Part shown: positions 53,831 through 63,056 of the stretch, one piece after another | Layout of the letters: each line of letters opens with the position of its first letter | How positions within the stretch are numbered: the stretch's first letter is position 1 | Assembly (NCBI GenBank): GCA_017860295.1 | Contig: JAFNAS010000020.1 | Span: 1-64,000 of the forward strand | Direction: 5' to 3' | Source of the DNA: Bacteroidota bacterium | GTDB lineage: Bacteria; Bacteroidota; Bacteroidia; Bacteroidales; Paludibacteraceae | Length of the DNA stretch: 64,000 nucleotides | Position numbers and translations under genes: made by a program | The notes under the pieces: generated by a model | What the model saw: only the letters and a program-made list of their open reading frames with translations | What the model was told of the DNA's origin: nothing | Database searches by the model: none

Positions 53831-54670
53831 TCAAGCCATCTCCAGATTGAAATAGGGCTCCGAATTGTCCTGCACTTCGAAGTTATCGACAGGCTTCACC
53901 ATGGCGAAAAGATCACCTTCTGCGGCCGAAACAAAATATTGTACCGAGATGACTTTGAAGTGCCTGCATAACAGTGGGGTGAGCCATGGCAGGAGATTCT
54001 CTTCCACGCTGGTTTCCCTAACAATCAATTCTCCTTTTCTCTTTTCGTATAGCAGGTAATCTTTCCGTCCGTTGTTCCACTGCAGACCGAAGTATCCACC
54101 TCCCTGTTGCTGTAGCATGGCAATAGTGAAGGCAATGTGCTTCTGGCTCCACCGAACCTGATAATGGCTCTTAAATTGCCTGTTTCGTATATAGACGACT
54201 TGTCTCAGCGAAAGTTTGCAGGTCTTCACTATTTCCATCTCTTCGTCGTAAACTACCGGAGTCATTTTCTCTTTTACGGAATAAGAAAAGGGGACAAATC
54301 CAAGACGACCGTAATATGTTGACAGATGTTCGTTGGCCGGAACCAACAGTAGCCCCCAGGCATCCTGTTGTTTGGCAAATGCATGACTTATCTGCAACAA
54401 TTGATCCATAATGCCCAACTGCCGGTATTCGGGGAGTGTGCCGCAGGCATAGACGTAGTAAAGCAGTCGAAGAGAGTCTTCGTCCATCATTTTTGCAGGA
54501 CACAAAAAAAGCATGGAGGCAATCCGCTCGTCACGGATTGCAACCATGCAGGTAGTATTTGGAAAATATTCGGTAAAGAAAAGATCCAGAAAAGCATCCG
54601 TGTCACCAAAACAGACCTTGAAAAGTTGTTTCAATTGCGGAATATCCTGCTCTGAGGCTTCTCTAATCAT
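53831..54670 (-). CDS. GNAT-family N-acetyltransferase
   Basis: A 279-residue acetyltransferase. The N-terminal GNAT domain begins MIREASEQDIPQLKQLFKVC. It has the acetyl-CoA motif YVYACGTLPEYRQLGIMDQL (Q/R-x-x-G-x-M) and LLLVPANEHLSTYYGRLGFV. The C-terminal ~120 residues (including EPYFNLEMA) form a second domain found in Bacteroidetes relatives. The substrate is unknown. It lies two bases after lepB, so cotranscription is expected. Confidence 0.88.
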   Translation of the reverse strand: MIREASEQDIPQLKQLFKVCFGDTDAFLDLFFTEYFPNTTCMVAIRDERIASMLFLCPAKMMDEDSLRLLYYVYACGTLPEYRQLGIMDQLLQISHAFAKQQDAWGLLLVPANEHLSTYYGRLGFVPFSYSVKEKMTPVVYDEEMEIVKTCKLSLRQVVYIRNRQFKSHYQVRWSQKHIAFTIAMLQQQGGGYFGLQWNNGRKDYLLYEKRKGELIVRETSVEENLLPWLTPLLCRHFKVISVQYFVSAAEGDLFAMVKPVDNFEVQDNSEPYFNLEMA

Positions 54671-54672
54671 GT

Positions 54673-56124
54673 TTAGTGTGTGGCTAACTTAAAGAACCGG
54701 TTCCAACGGATTTTTCCCAGAAAGGTCTTATCCTTGTCGAGCGACAACCATACGAATAACGGTTGACCTACGATATGGTCTTCGGGCACAAATCCCCAGT
54801 AACGTGAATCGGCTGACTTGTGGCGATTGTCGCCCATCATCCAGTAATAATCCATCTTGAAAGTATATGTCTTTGCCTGCTTCCCGTTGATATAAATCAC
54901 TCCATCAATCACCTGAAGTTTGTTGTGCTCATAGGCCTCAATGATGCGCTGATAGGCCAGAAGGTTGTCTGGCGTTAAAGCCACGGTAGCTCCTTTTTTT
55001 GGTATCCACAGCGGACCGTAATTGTCGCGTGTCCAGCCTTTGGTATTGCCCAACGGGAAGACATCGCCACCCATAATCGAGGGTTCTGTAAGAATCGAAC
55101 GAATATTTCGGTATTTTTTCAGAAGCAAATATTTCTCATGTGTCAGCGGCAAGCAATATACAGGGTCGATTTTACCATTCGAAGCAAGTCTATATCCCAG
55201 CTGACGCAGGGCATCGTCTCCGTAGGCCTGATTGAGCAACAGCCGGTCTTCGTTGCTGATTCCCAACTCTTCAAATTGTTCGTCGGAGAGCAGACTACCG
55301 TCGGTTTGAATCCAGTAGTTGTACTGAACGCCGGGGTGGTCATACACAATTTTACCGTCGATATAGACCTGGTTGTTAACAATCTTCAATGTTTCGCCGG
55401 GGAGACCTACACAGCGTTTTACATAGTTTTCGCGTTTGTCTACCGGTCGGAACATCATCTTTCCGTAGTACGATTCTTTTGCCTTCACAATATCGCGGCC
55501 GAAGCGATAACACATTTCCGGAGTAGGTTTCGTTTCGGGAGCTTGTTGCTTTAGAAAGGCCAAACCCTCCGAATAGCAGTTGGTATAATAGTCAGGATTT
55601 TGTTGCAAGATGGTGATGGTATCACCTGCCGGAAAGTTAAACACCACAATATCGCCTCGTTTCACATGCCCCGTTCCCAGTAGTCGTTTGTAGTCCAGTT
55701 GCGGATGTTCCAAATACGATTTACAGTTGAAGATCGGTAAGGTGTTTTGTACCAACGGGAACGAAAATGGTGTGTTGGGAACACGGGGGCCGTAAGCTAC
55801 TTTCGACACAAACAAAAAATCACCCACCATCAATGATTTTTCGAGCGAAGAGCTGGGAATCTGATAGTTCTGGAAAAAGAAGAGGTTGATGATATAAACG
55901 GCCACCAGGGCAAACACGATGGCATCCACCCAGCTCATTACGGCTCTGACCGTCGGGTTCTTACTTTCGCGCCACCAGGTCCAGGGTATTTTTTTTGTAA
56001 TATAAACATCGAAGATGAAGGGGAGCAGCAGTAAAATCGGCCACCAGCCGATCCAGATTGTAAACAGGATGCAGATTAGCGCTGCAACACCGAATTTAAT
56101 CCATTGTTTAAGGGATTGTTCCAT
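54673..56124 (-). CDS. lepB: Signal peptidase I (long Bacteroidetes form)
   Basis: A 483-residue membrane protease that removes signal peptides from exported proteins. N-terminal membrane segments lie at about 10-45 and 63-85. The nucleophile is Ser93 in QIPSSSLEKSLMVGD and the general base is Lys236 in YVKRCVGLPGE. The spacing of 143 residues is much larger than in the E. coli enzyme because of an insertion between the two boxes, typical of this phylum. The C-terminal box is YWMMGDNRHKSADSRYWGFV. It forms an operon with the GNAT gene that begins two bases after its stop. Confidence 0.96.
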   Translation of the reverse strand: MEQSLKQWIKFGVAALICILFTIWIGWWPILLLLPFIFDVYITKKIPWTWWRESKNPTVRAVMSWVDAIVFALVAVYIINLFFFQNYQIPSSSLEKSLMVGDFLFVSKVAYGPRVPNTPFSFPLVQNTLPIFNCKSYLEHPQLDYKRLLGTGHVKRGDIVVFNFPAGDTITILQQNPDYYTNCYSEGLAFLKQQAPETKPTPEMCYRFGRDIVKAKESYYGKMMFRPVDKRENYVKRCVGLPGETLKIVNNQVYIDGKIVYDHPGVQYNYWIQTDGSLLSDEQFEELGISNEDRLLLNQAYGDDALRQLGYRLASNGKIDPVYCLPLTHEKYLLLKKYRNIRSILTEPSIMGGDVFPLGNTKGWTRDNYGPLWIPKKGATVALTPDNLLAYQRIIEAYEHNKLQVIDGVIYINGKQAKTYTFKMDYYWMMGDNRHKSADSRYWGFVPEDHIVGQPLFVWLSLDKDKTFLGKIRWNRFFKLATH

Positions 56125-56181
56125 GCTAAGAGTATTATGTTTATTTTAGATTGTTCGACGATTGTAAATCGGAACAAGTTG

Positions 56182-56211
56182 CAAAAGTACAAAACAAAGA
56201 GGATGTTACAA
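56182..56211 (-). promoter_or_regulatory. Promoter of lepB
   Basis: Minus-strand TTG (56209-56211), 19 bases, TACTTTTG (56182-56189), 57 bases before the lepB start. Confidence 0.65.
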
Positions 56212-56264
56212 GCAATTTTTAATCAACGCACTCTTAACATTTCTCAAAAATAACGGATTCCGCT

Positions 56265-56717
56265 CTATTCACGCAAATGGGAGTCGATGAAAATGGTTAC
56301 CGGCCCGTTGTTGAGCAGTTCTACCTGCATGTCGGCGCCAAAGATGCCGGTTTGTACCGCTTTGCCCAAAAGCGAACTTACATTCCTGCAAAATTGTTCG
56401 TACATCGGAATGGCAAAATCGTGTTTGGAGGCCCGGATATAGGAGGGACGATTGCCTTTTTTGGTGGAGGCCATCAACGTGAACTGACTTACAATCAAAA
56501 TGTTTCCATTTACATCCGCCACCGAGCGATTCATCACGCCATTTTCGTCGTCGAAAATACGCAGGTTGACCAGCTTTCCGGCCAGCCACTGACTGTCGTC
56601 TTCCGTGTCGCTATCTTCGATGCCCACCAAAACCAACAATCCTTCTTCAATCTCTCCTGTAATTTTTCCTTCAACGGCCACCGATGCGCGTTTCACTCTC
56701 TGAATAACAAGTCTCAT
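56265..56717 (-). CDS. dtd: D-aminoacyl-tRNA deacylase
   Basis: A 150-residue homodimeric enzyme that frees tRNA from D-amino acids and from glycine mischarged on tRNA-Ala. Both signature motifs are present: SQFTLMAS (about 77-84) and NNGPVTIFID (about 135-144) with the cross-subunit Gly-cisPro. It is 28 bases after the Crp/Fnr gene on the same strand. Confidence 0.97.
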   Translation of the reverse strand: MRLVIQRVKRASVAVEGKITGEIEEGLLVLVGIEDSDTEDDSQWLAGKLVNLRIFDDENGVMNRSVADVNGNILIVSQFTLMASTKKGNRPSYIRASKHDFAIPMYEQFCRNVSSLLGKAVQTGIFGADMQVELLNNGPVTIFIDSHLRE

Positions 56718-56745
56718 TTTTTTATTGTAGTAATTTATTTTCGGT

Positions 56746-57429
56746 TTAACCCTCCTGGGCCGCCATCTGTTTCAGGGCAACGACATTGACAACGGTAATT
56801 TTTTTCTTTTCGACATGAATAATGCCATCGCTCACCATTTCGCCGATGGCACGGGCCAGAGCCGGGCGCGTCACTCCGAAACGATCGGCAAGCGCTTGCT
56901 GGCTCTCCTCCATCGGAAATTCGATGCCGGGAACGGAGGCCAGTTTCTCGACAAAATAGGAGGCCAGTTTCTTTTTCATCGTCCCGAATTGCAGGAAGCG
57001 TATCTTTTGGGTGAGGAATTGGGTTTGGTCGGAAATCATCCGCAAAAAGTTGTTCAGCACCACAATGTATTGTTGCAGCAATTTACTGAAACTCTCCCGC
57101 CCGATCACCAGCAGCGTGAGATCGGTAGTGGCCGTAATATCGACCGGAAATTCGTTGCGGGCGGCATAGATAAAGGCCGGAGCCAGAATATCGGGCACCG
57201 TAAGTGTGGCAATCGTTACCAACTTACCGGCCGGATCGGTCATGTTGCTGCGGACGGTTCCCTCCAGAATCATCATCAGCGAACGGCACGGGTCACCCTG
57301 CAAAGCCACCAAATCGCCTTTGGCATAATGCAACTCTTTGTAGTGACCGTCCAGAATCTCTGTCAGATCCTCTTTGCTTAAGCCTTTAAACAGTGGATTC
57401 TCCTGAACGATTGCGGCTATATCCTTCAT
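56746..57429 (-). CDS. Crp/Fnr-family transcriptional regulator, HcpR-like
   Basis: A 227-residue regulator. The N-terminal cyclic-nucleotide-binding-like fold covers about 8-125 (LFKGLSKEDLTEILDGHYKE, ARNEFPVDITATTDLTLLVI). The C-terminal winged helix covers 150-225 with recognition helix QALADRFGVTRPALARAIGE. It lacks the N-terminal Cys cluster of FNR, so it does not carry an FNR-type oxygen-sensing cluster. It is divergent from hcp. Porphyromonas gingivalis HcpR, which controls hcp under nitrosative stress through haem-bound NO, is the natural model. The ATG at 57429 is preferred; a longer frame to 57576 would overlap the operator. Confidence 0.9.
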   Translation of the reverse strand: MKDIAAIVQENPLFKGLSKEDLTEILDGHYKELHYAKGDLVALQGDPCRSLMMILEGTVRSNMTDPAGKLVTIATLTVPDILAPAFIYAARNEFPVDITATTDLTLLVIGRESFSKLLQQYIVVLNNFLRMISDQTQFLTQKIRFLQFGTMKKKLASYFVEKLASVPGIEFPMEESQQALADRFGVTRPALARAIGEMVSDGIIHVEKKKITVVNVVALKQMAAQEG

Positions 57430-57506
57430 AATTTCCGGGTTGGATGAGTGACAAAAATACGCTTTTTTATGCTCATGTAAACCATTTAGTCGTTTAAAAT
57501 TCGGAG

Positions 57507-57524
57507 TTGTAATATAGGTTACAA
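57507..57524 (+). promoter_or_regulatory. Palindromic Crp/Fnr-type operator upstream of hcp
   Basis: A perfect inverted repeat TTGTAA-N6-TTACAA (spacer TATAGG). Its centre is about 34 bases upstream of the middle of the -7 box and about 44 upstream of the likely transcription start, close to the class II activator position for Crp/Fnr proteins. The gene for a matching regulator starts 78 bases away in the opposite direction. Confidence 0.75.
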
Positions 57525-57545
57525 TTTTTGCCTTTTGCCCTGCCA

Positions 57546-57553
57546 TACCTTTG
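57546..57553 (+). promoter_or_regulatory. -7 box of hcp
   Basis: TACCTTTG. The -33 region lacks a well-spaced TTTG, as expected for a promoter that needs an activator. Confidence 0.6.
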
Positions 57554-57619
57554 TCGTACAAAATGAACAACAGCATTCAATCGTCAATTGTAAATATTCA
57601 AATTATAAATCATTCAATT

Positions 57620-59266
57620 ATGTCAATGTTTTGTTATCAATGTCAGGAAGCCGCAGGCGGCAAGGGATGTACACTGAAAGGTGTATGTGGAAAAGACGAT
57701 CAACTCGCCGGTTTGATGGACGTGCTGATTTACGTCACCAAAGGAATCGCCGTTATCAACAGCGAAATGAAAAACTGTTCGGCCGATACCGCCAAAGCCG
57801 ATCGCTTTATCCTTGACGCTTTGTTCTCGACCATCACCAATGCCAATTTCGACAAAGAGGCGATTAAAGAACGCATCACCAAAGGGCTGCAATTGAGAGA
57901 CGAACTGTTGAAAGAGACCGAGATCTGTCCGGTCGATTTCGACGAATATCCGCAGGTAAGCGTTCAACTTACTCCCGATCAATACGAATCTTTTGCCCCT
58001 TCGGTAGGAGTACTCAAAGAGGAGAACGAAGATATCCGTTCGCTGAAAGAGCTGGTGATGTATGGGCTGAAAGGACTTGCGGCTTATGCTCATCATGCCC
58101 TCAACCTCGGTAGCGAAGACGAATCGATCTATACCTTTATGTCGAATGCGTTGGCTCAGATTTCAAGAACCGACAACGGTGTCGATGCGTTGGTTGCGCT
58201 TACCCTGCAAACCGGTGAATACGGTGTAAAAGGAATGGCACTGCTCGATGCGGCCAACACTTCGCACTACGGCAACCCCGAAATTACCAAAGTAAATATT
58301 GGGGTAGGTACTAACCCGGGAATCCTCATCAGCGGTCACGACCTGAAAGATATCGAAGAGCTGCTGGCTCAGACCGACGGCACCGGCGTGGATGTGTACA
58401 CTCACAGCGAAATGCTTCCGGCTCACTATTACCCTGCTTTCAAGAAATACAAACACTTTGTGGGCAACTACGGTAACGCCTGGTGGAAACAGAAAGACGA
58501 GTTCGAAACCTTCAACGGTCCGGTAATCTTTACCACCAACTGTATTGTTCCTCCTTCGTCGAAAGCGACCTACAGCGATCGCATCTACACGACCGGTTCG
58601 GCCGGACTGCCGGGGGCAACGCATATTGCCGACCGTGAAGAAGGCGGACAAAAAGATTTCTCGGTCATCATCGAACATGCTAAAAAGTGCGCTCCTCCGC
58701 AGGAGATAGAAAAAGGTGAAATCGTGGGTGGATTTGCACACAACCAGGTGATGGCGTTGGCCGACAAAGTGGTGGATGCCGTAAAGACGGGTGCTATCAA
58801 AAAGTTTGTGGTGATGGCCGGTTGCGACGGACGTATGTCGGCTCGCGGGTACTACAGCGACTTTGCAAAGGAACTTCCGAACGATACCGTTATCCTGACT
58901 GCCGGTTGTGCCAAATACCGTTACAACAAACTGCAACTGGGCGACATCGGTGGTATTCCCCGCATACTCGATGCCGGGCAGTGTAACGACAGTTACTCGC
59001 TGACTGTTATCGCTCTGAAACTGAAAGAGGTGTTCGGACTGGAAGATATCAACGAATTGCCGATCGTCTACAACATTGCCTGGTACGAACAGAAAGCGGT
59101 GATCGTGCTGCTGGCTTTGCTCTATCTCGGAGTAAAAAACATCGGTCTCGGCCCCACCTTACCGGCATTCCTCTCGCCAAACGTAGCAAATGTTCTTGTA
59201 AATAATTTCGGCATCAGAGGTATCTCTACCGTGGAAAACGATATGCAGAACTGGATTAACAACTAA
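57620..59266 (+). CDS. hcp: Hybrid cluster protein (hydroxylamine reductase/NO-stress enzyme)
   Basis: A 548-residue class I hybrid cluster protein, cytoplasmic, which reduces hydroxylamine in vitro and handles NO in vivo. The N-terminal cubane cluster cysteines are C5, C8, C17 and C23 ([13 protein letters not shown], then VCG), the strict-anaerobe spacing. Hybrid-cluster ligands appear in [39 protein letters not shown] and [10 protein letters not shown]. Start choice: the ATG at 57620 gives [10 protein letters not shown]; the frame extending to 57551 would overlap the promoter. The Crp/Fnr gene is divergent, and a perfect palindrome lies between. Confidence 0.97.
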   Translation: MSMFCYQCQEAAGGKGCTLKGVCGKDDQLAGLMDVLIYVTKGIAVINSEMKNCSADTAKADRFILDALFSTITNANFDKEAIKERITKGLQLRDELLKETEICPVDFDEYPQVSVQLTPDQYESFAPSVGVLKEENEDIRSLKELVMYGLKGLAAYAHHALNLGSEDESIYTFMSNALAQISRTDNGVDALVALTLQTGEYGVKGMALLDAANTSHYGNPEITKVNIGVGTNPGILISGHDLKDIEELLAQTDGTGVDVYTHSEMLPAHYYPAFKKYKHFVGNYGNAWWKQKDEFETFNGPVIFTTNCIVPPSSKATYSDRIYTTGSAGLPGATHIADREEGGQKDFSVIIEHAKKCAPPQEIEKGEIVGGFAHNQVMALADKVVDAVKTGAIKKFVVMAGCDGRMSARGYYSDFAKELPNDTVILTAGCAKYRYNKLQLGDIGGIPRILDAGQCNDSYSLTVIALKLKEVFGLEDINELPIVYNIAWYEQKAVIVLLALLYLGVKNIGLGPTLPAFLSPNVANVLVNNFGIRGISTVENDMQNWINN

Positions 59267-59281
59267 CCAAATCCTTTTCCC

Positions 59282-59311
59282 GGGGTGCGGCGCAGGTCGC
59301 GCCCCATTTTA
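59282..59311. terminator. Terminator between hcp and the antiporter gene
   Basis: GGGGTGCG (59282-59289) pairs with CGCGCCCC (59298-59305), with one wobble pair, followed by an AT-rich ATTTTATTTTATTT. It lies between convergent genes. Confidence 0.75.
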
Positions 59312-60814
59312 TTTTATTTGTGAGGAGGTTTTGAAACAGGCGGTCAATTCGTCGATTGATTTCGCATCGTCGGCCATGACGTAGATGACGTCGCCGGCAT
59401 GGAGGCGGGTGGCACCGTCGGAGATAAAGAACTTGTTTCTTCGTTCCACCAGGGCAACAATAATGGTCGGAGGGAGCTTCAATTCGACAATGGAGTGACC
59501 GATACAGTTGAAATGAGAAGCGATAGGGATTGCTTTATAAACCGATTTGGTCTCCCATGCCTGTTCCAGATCGATTACCGATTTCTTTTTACTGGTTACC
59601 GGAACGATCAGTTTCAGCCATCGGGCTACTAATGGCAACGTGGTGCCCTGAATGAGTACCGACGTGGTGGAGATAAAAAATACCAGGTGAAAGATACCGT
59701 TCGATTTATCTACCGCCGCAATCATCGGATAGGTGGCCAGAACGATGGGTACGGCGCCACGCAAACCCACCCACGACACAAACAGCTTTTCACGTATATT
59801 GATCTTGAAGAAATGGAGCGTGACAAAAACGCTCAACGGACGGGCGATAAAGATCAGAAAAGCGGAAACTAGCAGCCCGATTCCAATCAGCGGTTTGATC
59901 TGGCTGGGAACCACCAGCAACCCCAGCGTAATAAACATGATGATCTGCATCAGCCAAGCCTGCCCGTCGAAATGTTTGATCAGACTCTTTTTGTGAATAA
60001 AATCGGTATTGCCCAGCACGTAGGCCGACAGATAGACTGCCAGAAAAGCGTTGCCTCCGATAAAGTCGGTAAACGAGAAGATGAGCAGTACCATTGTCAG
60101 TAGCAGCACCGAATAGAGACCCTCAAATTCGAGCTTCACCCAGTTAAGGATACGCTGCATTCCCAATCCGGCTCCGTAGCCGACCACTCCTCCGAGAATC
60201 ATTTGTTTGAAAAAGATGACAAGCAGGGATACCCAGTTGGCATCCTGAGCCGTCAGCAGGTAGGTAAACGAGATGGTAAGAATATAGGCCATCGGGTCGT
60301 TGCTGCCACTCTCCAGCTCCAGTAACGGTTTCAGGTTGCCTTTCAATCCGATGCTGCGCGAACGAAGTATCGAGAATACGGCTGCCGCGTCGGTCGACGA
60401 AACGATGGCGCCGATCAGCAATCCCTCTCCCAGCGACCATCCGGTGACCCACGAGACAAACCAACCGACGACTACCGCCGTAAGGATAACTCCCAGCGTG
60501 GAGAGTGTGAGCCCTTGCCACACAATCGGTTTGATATCGGCTTTGCGGGTTTCGAGACCGCCCGAAAAAAGGATAAAACTAAGGGCGATGGCTCCGACGA
60601 ATTTGGTGATTTTCGGATCGTTGAATACGATTCCTCCCGGACCATCCTGTCCGGCCAGCATTCCTACAAGGAGAAAAAGTAAAAGCGTAGGAATGCCAAA
60701 TCGGGTTGTCTTACTTACCAGCAAGCTGACAAATAGCAGGATCGACCCGATTAACACAATGTTATCGAGCGTGATACTCGAGAAGAGTGGGGCTGTCGCA
60801 TTCAATAACACCAT
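59309..60814 (-). CDS. K+/H+ (NhaP2-type) antiporter with RCK C-terminal domain
   Basis: A 501-residue inner-membrane cation/proton antiporter of the CPA1/NhaP2 type. About 12-13 membrane segments fill residues 15-400, with the ion-site region GAIVSSTDAAAVFSILRSRS and ELESGSNDPMAYI. A TrkA-C (RCK_C) regulatory domain follows at about 415-490 (HFNCIGHSIVELKLPPTIIV, LHAGDVIYVMADD). The family typically exports K+ in exchange for H+ for pH and volume control; ion specificity is inferred. A small GNAT gene precedes it by 10 bases on the same strand. Confidence 0.93.
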   Translation of the reverse strand: MVLLNATAPLFSSITLDNIVLIGSILLFVSLLVSKTTRFGIPTLLLFLLVGMLAGQDGPGGIVFNDPKITKFVGAIALSFILFSGGLETRKADIKPIVWQGLTLSTLGVILTAVVVGWFVSWVTGWSLGEGLLIGAIVSSTDAAAVFSILRSRSIGLKGNLKPLLELESGSNDPMAYILTISFTYLLTAQDANWVSLLVIFFKQMILGGVVGYGAGLGMQRILNWVKLEFEGLYSVLLLTMVLLIFSFTDFIGGNAFLAVYLSAYVLGNTDFIHKKSLIKHFDGQAWLMQIIMFITLGLLVVPSQIKPLIGIGLLVSAFLIFIARPLSVFVTLHFFKINIREKLFVSWVGLRGAVPIVLATYPMIAAVDKSNGIFHLVFFISTTSVLIQGTTLPLVARWLKLIVPVTSKKKSVIDLEQAWETKSVYKAIPIASHFNCIGHSIVELKLPPTIIVALVERRNKFFISDGATRLHAGDVIYVMADDAKSIDELTACFKTSSQIK

Positions 60815-60823
60815 GCGTGCGGA

Positions 60824-61114
60824 TTAATCTTTGTTCGATAAATCGGTTAGTGGTTGATAGGCCGGATGACGATCGATATAGACTTTGACGAACGGGCAGG
60901 TTGGAATCACCTTCAGTTCGTTTGTTGCCGCATAATCGAGTGCAAAACGAGCCAATTGCGCCCCAATGCCGCGTCCTTCCAGTTCTTTTGGAACCAGCGT
61001 GTGATTCATATCCAGAGATCCATCACCACGCAGGTAGTCGAGATGAGCCAGATGACCTTCTACCGAAAGTTCGAAACGGCTCTTTGATTCATTGTGAATA
61101 ATTTCGTAATCCAT
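60824..61114 (-). CDS. Small GNAT-family acetyltransferase (YjdJ-like)
   Basis: A 96-residue single-domain acetyltransferase of the short PF14542 class. It contains SRFELSVEGHLAHLDYL, then MNHTLVPKELEGRGIGAQLA (acetyl-CoA loop R-G-x-G-x-Q) and the VIPTCPFVKVYIDRHPAYQ ending with a conserved Cys. The substrate is unknown. It is ten bases upstream of the antiporter gene. Confidence 0.92.
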   Translation of the reverse strand: MDYEIIHNESKSRFELSVEGHLAHLDYLRGDGSLDMNHTLVPKELEGRGIGAQLARFALDYAATNELKVIPTCPFVKVYIDRHPAYQPLTDLSNKD

Positions 61115-61137
61115 GTTCGTTCTTTTAGGGTATATTG

Positions 61138-61145
61138 CAAATATA
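61138..61145 (-). promoter_or_regulatory. -7 box of the GNAT-antiporter operon
   Basis: Minus-strand TATATTTG, 24 bases before the GNAT start. Confidence 0.55.
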
Positions 61146-61180
61146 GCTATAAAAAAACGATTGACAGTTGTTTGCTACTC

Positions 61181-61678
61181 TTATCGTTTGATTCGTTTGT
61201 CATTCGGAATATTAACCCTGCCACATCCATCAACGAGCCAAACACCATTTTCAGCCTTAACTTTCATCGTTATTCTGAAATCGGGCAAGTCTATTCCTCT
61301 TACAATCAGATAATTTGATTCGGTGTCAAAAGATTCTGTTACAAATCCCTTATCCGGATAATCCTGAGCATCAAATATTGGGTCAGCATCAATTCCTGAT
61401 TCCGGATCATTTTTATAAGCCTCGTCAATGATTCTTTTTAGCTCCTTTTTGAATTTTGCTGTTGATAAATGATTCGCATTAACCCAGTCTGTAATGCCAA
61501 CACCATGGTTCATCTTATTGGCATTTTTAGTATATTCATTGATGAATGCCAATGCATTATCAATCTTGCTGATCTTCTTTACGCCTGAGACTTGCGAAGT
61601 ATTACTACGCCTATGATTCGAAGCTTGTACGCCGGATGCCAATCCGATTATTGCTATAAAAAGTATCAGTCTCATCAT
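61181..61678 (-). CDS. Exported DUF3828-like hypothetical protein
   Basis: A 165-residue protein with a signal peptide (LILFIAIIGLASGVQAS). The mature part is alpha/beta: ALAFINEYTKNANKMNHGVG, a helical KKELKRIIDEAYKNDPESG, the DADPIFDAQDYPDKGFVTES stretch and the closing strand MKVKAENGVWLVDGCGRVNI. This order (helix, DP-x(4)-QD, KENG-WxVD) resembles DUF3828. No enzymatic motif is visible. Several ATG codons are close together at the start (61696, 61678, 61675); 61678 is chosen as giving the cleanest signal peptide. It is a single gene on the minus strand. Confidence 0.75.
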   Translation of the reverse strand: MMRLILFIAIIGLASGVQASNHRRSNTSQVSGVKKISKIDNALAFINEYTKNANKMNHGVGITDWVNANHLSTAKFKKELKRIIDEAYKNDPESGIDADPIFDAQDYPDKGFVTESFDTESNYLIVRGIDLPDFRITMKVKAENGVWLVDGCGRVNIPNDKRIKR

Positions 61679-61738
61679 TGCGTTGGGCGTAATCAATTGT
61701 TCTTTATCGGTTGCTTGCTTCTCTGTAGTTGCGTACCA

Positions 61739-62761
61739 CTAACCGATTACTGCCTTGGCAAAAGGAGGTAATGAAATGTCGCAGAACTCTCCCTTCTGGA
61801 ATTTGTAATATCCCGTGATGGCAATCATCGCGGCGTTGTCGGTGGTGAAAGAGAACTTGGGCACATAGACATTCCATCCGTATTTCTCTCCGTGTTCCAC
61901 AAAAGCGTTGCGCAGTGCCGAGTTGGCCGAAACACCTCCGGCCACAGCCACTTCGTTAATTCTCAATTCCTTTGCCGCTTTCCGCAGTTTTTGCATCAAA
62001 ATATCCACCACGGTGCTTTGCAACACGGCGCACAGGTCGTTTTTCCGCTCTTCGAGGAAATTCGGGTTCTTCTTCAGTTCGTCGCGAATCATGTACAGAA
62101 ACGAAGTCTTCAACCCGCTGAAACTGTAGTTGTAACCCTCTATCGACGGTTTGTTGAGTGTAAATGCTTTCGGGTCGCCCTCTTTTGCCAACCGGTCGAT
62201 TACCGGCCCGCCGGGGTAGGGAAGTCCCATCACCTTGGCACACTTGTCGAAGGCCTCGCCGGCTGCATCGTCGATGGTTTGTCCTACCACCTCCATTTCG
62301 AAGTGAGACTTTACCAGTACGATTTGCGAGTTACCGCCCGACACCAGCAGGCAGAGAAACGGAAATTTCGGCGGATTGAACGGTACCTCCTTTTCCTGAA
62401 TAAAATGAGCCAACACGTGTCCCTGCAGGTGGTTTACATCCACTAACGGAATGCCGAGCGCCTGCGAAAAACCTTTGGCAAATGAGGTGCCTACCAGCAA
62501 CGACCCCATCAATCCGGGGCCTCGGGTAAAGGCTACCGCGCTCAGTTCGTCGCGTTTAATGCCTGCACGTTTGATAGCGGCATCTACTACCGGAATGATA
62601 TTTTGTTGGTGAGCGCGCGATGCCAGTTCGGGCACTACGCCCCCGTAAGCCTTGTGCACGTCCTGATTGGCCGTTACGTTGGAAAGCATAACGCCGTTGC
62701 GGATCACTGCGGCCGAAGTATCGTCGCAGGAAGATTCTATACCTAAAATTGTGATATCCAT
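61739..62761 (-). CDS. tsaD: tRNA N6-threonylcarbamoyladenosine transferase subunit
   Basis: A 340-residue Kae1/TsaD protein that transfers the threonylcarbamoyl group to A37 of ANN-decoding tRNAs with TsaB and TsaE. It has the ASKHA ATPase fold with the Fe-binding histidines H111 and H115 (NHLQGHVLAH). The N-terminal ILGIESSCDDTSAAVI, the FLCLLVSGGNSQIVLV strand and the VAVAGGVSANSALR motif are all present. The ATG at 62761 gives the normal N-terminus; a frame to 62782 adds seven residues. A TAACTTTG box (minus strand, 62834-62841) may be its promoter. Confidence 0.97.
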   Translation of the reverse strand: MDITILGIESSCDDTSAAVIRNGVMLSNVTANQDVHKAYGGVVPELASRAHQQNIIPVVDAAIKRAGIKRDELSAVAFTRGPGLMGSLLVGTSFAKGFSQALGIPLVDVNHLQGHVLAHFIQEKEVPFNPPKFPFLCLLVSGGNSQIVLVKSHFEMEVVGQTIDDAAGEAFDKCAKVMGLPYPGGPVIDRLAKEGDPKAFTLNKPSIEGYNYSFSGLKTSFLYMIRDELKKNPNFLEERKNDLCAVLQSTVVDILMQKLRKAAKELRINEVAVAGGVSANSALRNAFVEHGEKYGWNVYVPKFSFTTDNAAMIAITGYYKFQKGEFCDISLPPFAKAVIG

Positions 62762-62894
62762 ACTATTTAACAGTGAAAGCAAAAAATTCGTGTCGTGCAG
62801 AGCTCATCATCGAAGCTTGCGCGGGAGTAGGTGCAAAGTTACTATTTTTTGAACGAATAGGCGGAATGCAGGAATCATATTCAGTAAGCAATCA

Positions 62895-63015
62895 GACCTC
62901 TCCCCAACCACTCTCCCGAAGAGAGGGGCTTTACATCTGTATTAGTGAGGTATATCTCATTGTATTACTGTCGTGTTCCTCCTCGCCTTTGGAGAGGAGG
63001 TTAGGAGGAGAGGTC
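62895..63015. repeat. Pair of inverted REP-like palindromic units
   Basis: The left unit begins GACCTCTCCCCAACC and contains the hairpin CTCTCCCGAAGAGAG. The right unit has the hairpin CTCGCCTTTGGAGAGG and ends GGAGAGGTC. The outer ends, GACCTCTCC (62895-62903) and GGAGAGGTC (63007-63015), are exact inverted copies, so the two units face each other. This resembles intergenic REP-type repeats seen in Bacteroidetes. The segment between the units has no gene. Confidence 0.75.
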
Positions 63016-63056
63016 GGTACACCATATTATGAATCACTCTCATTTTGCAATGTTAT

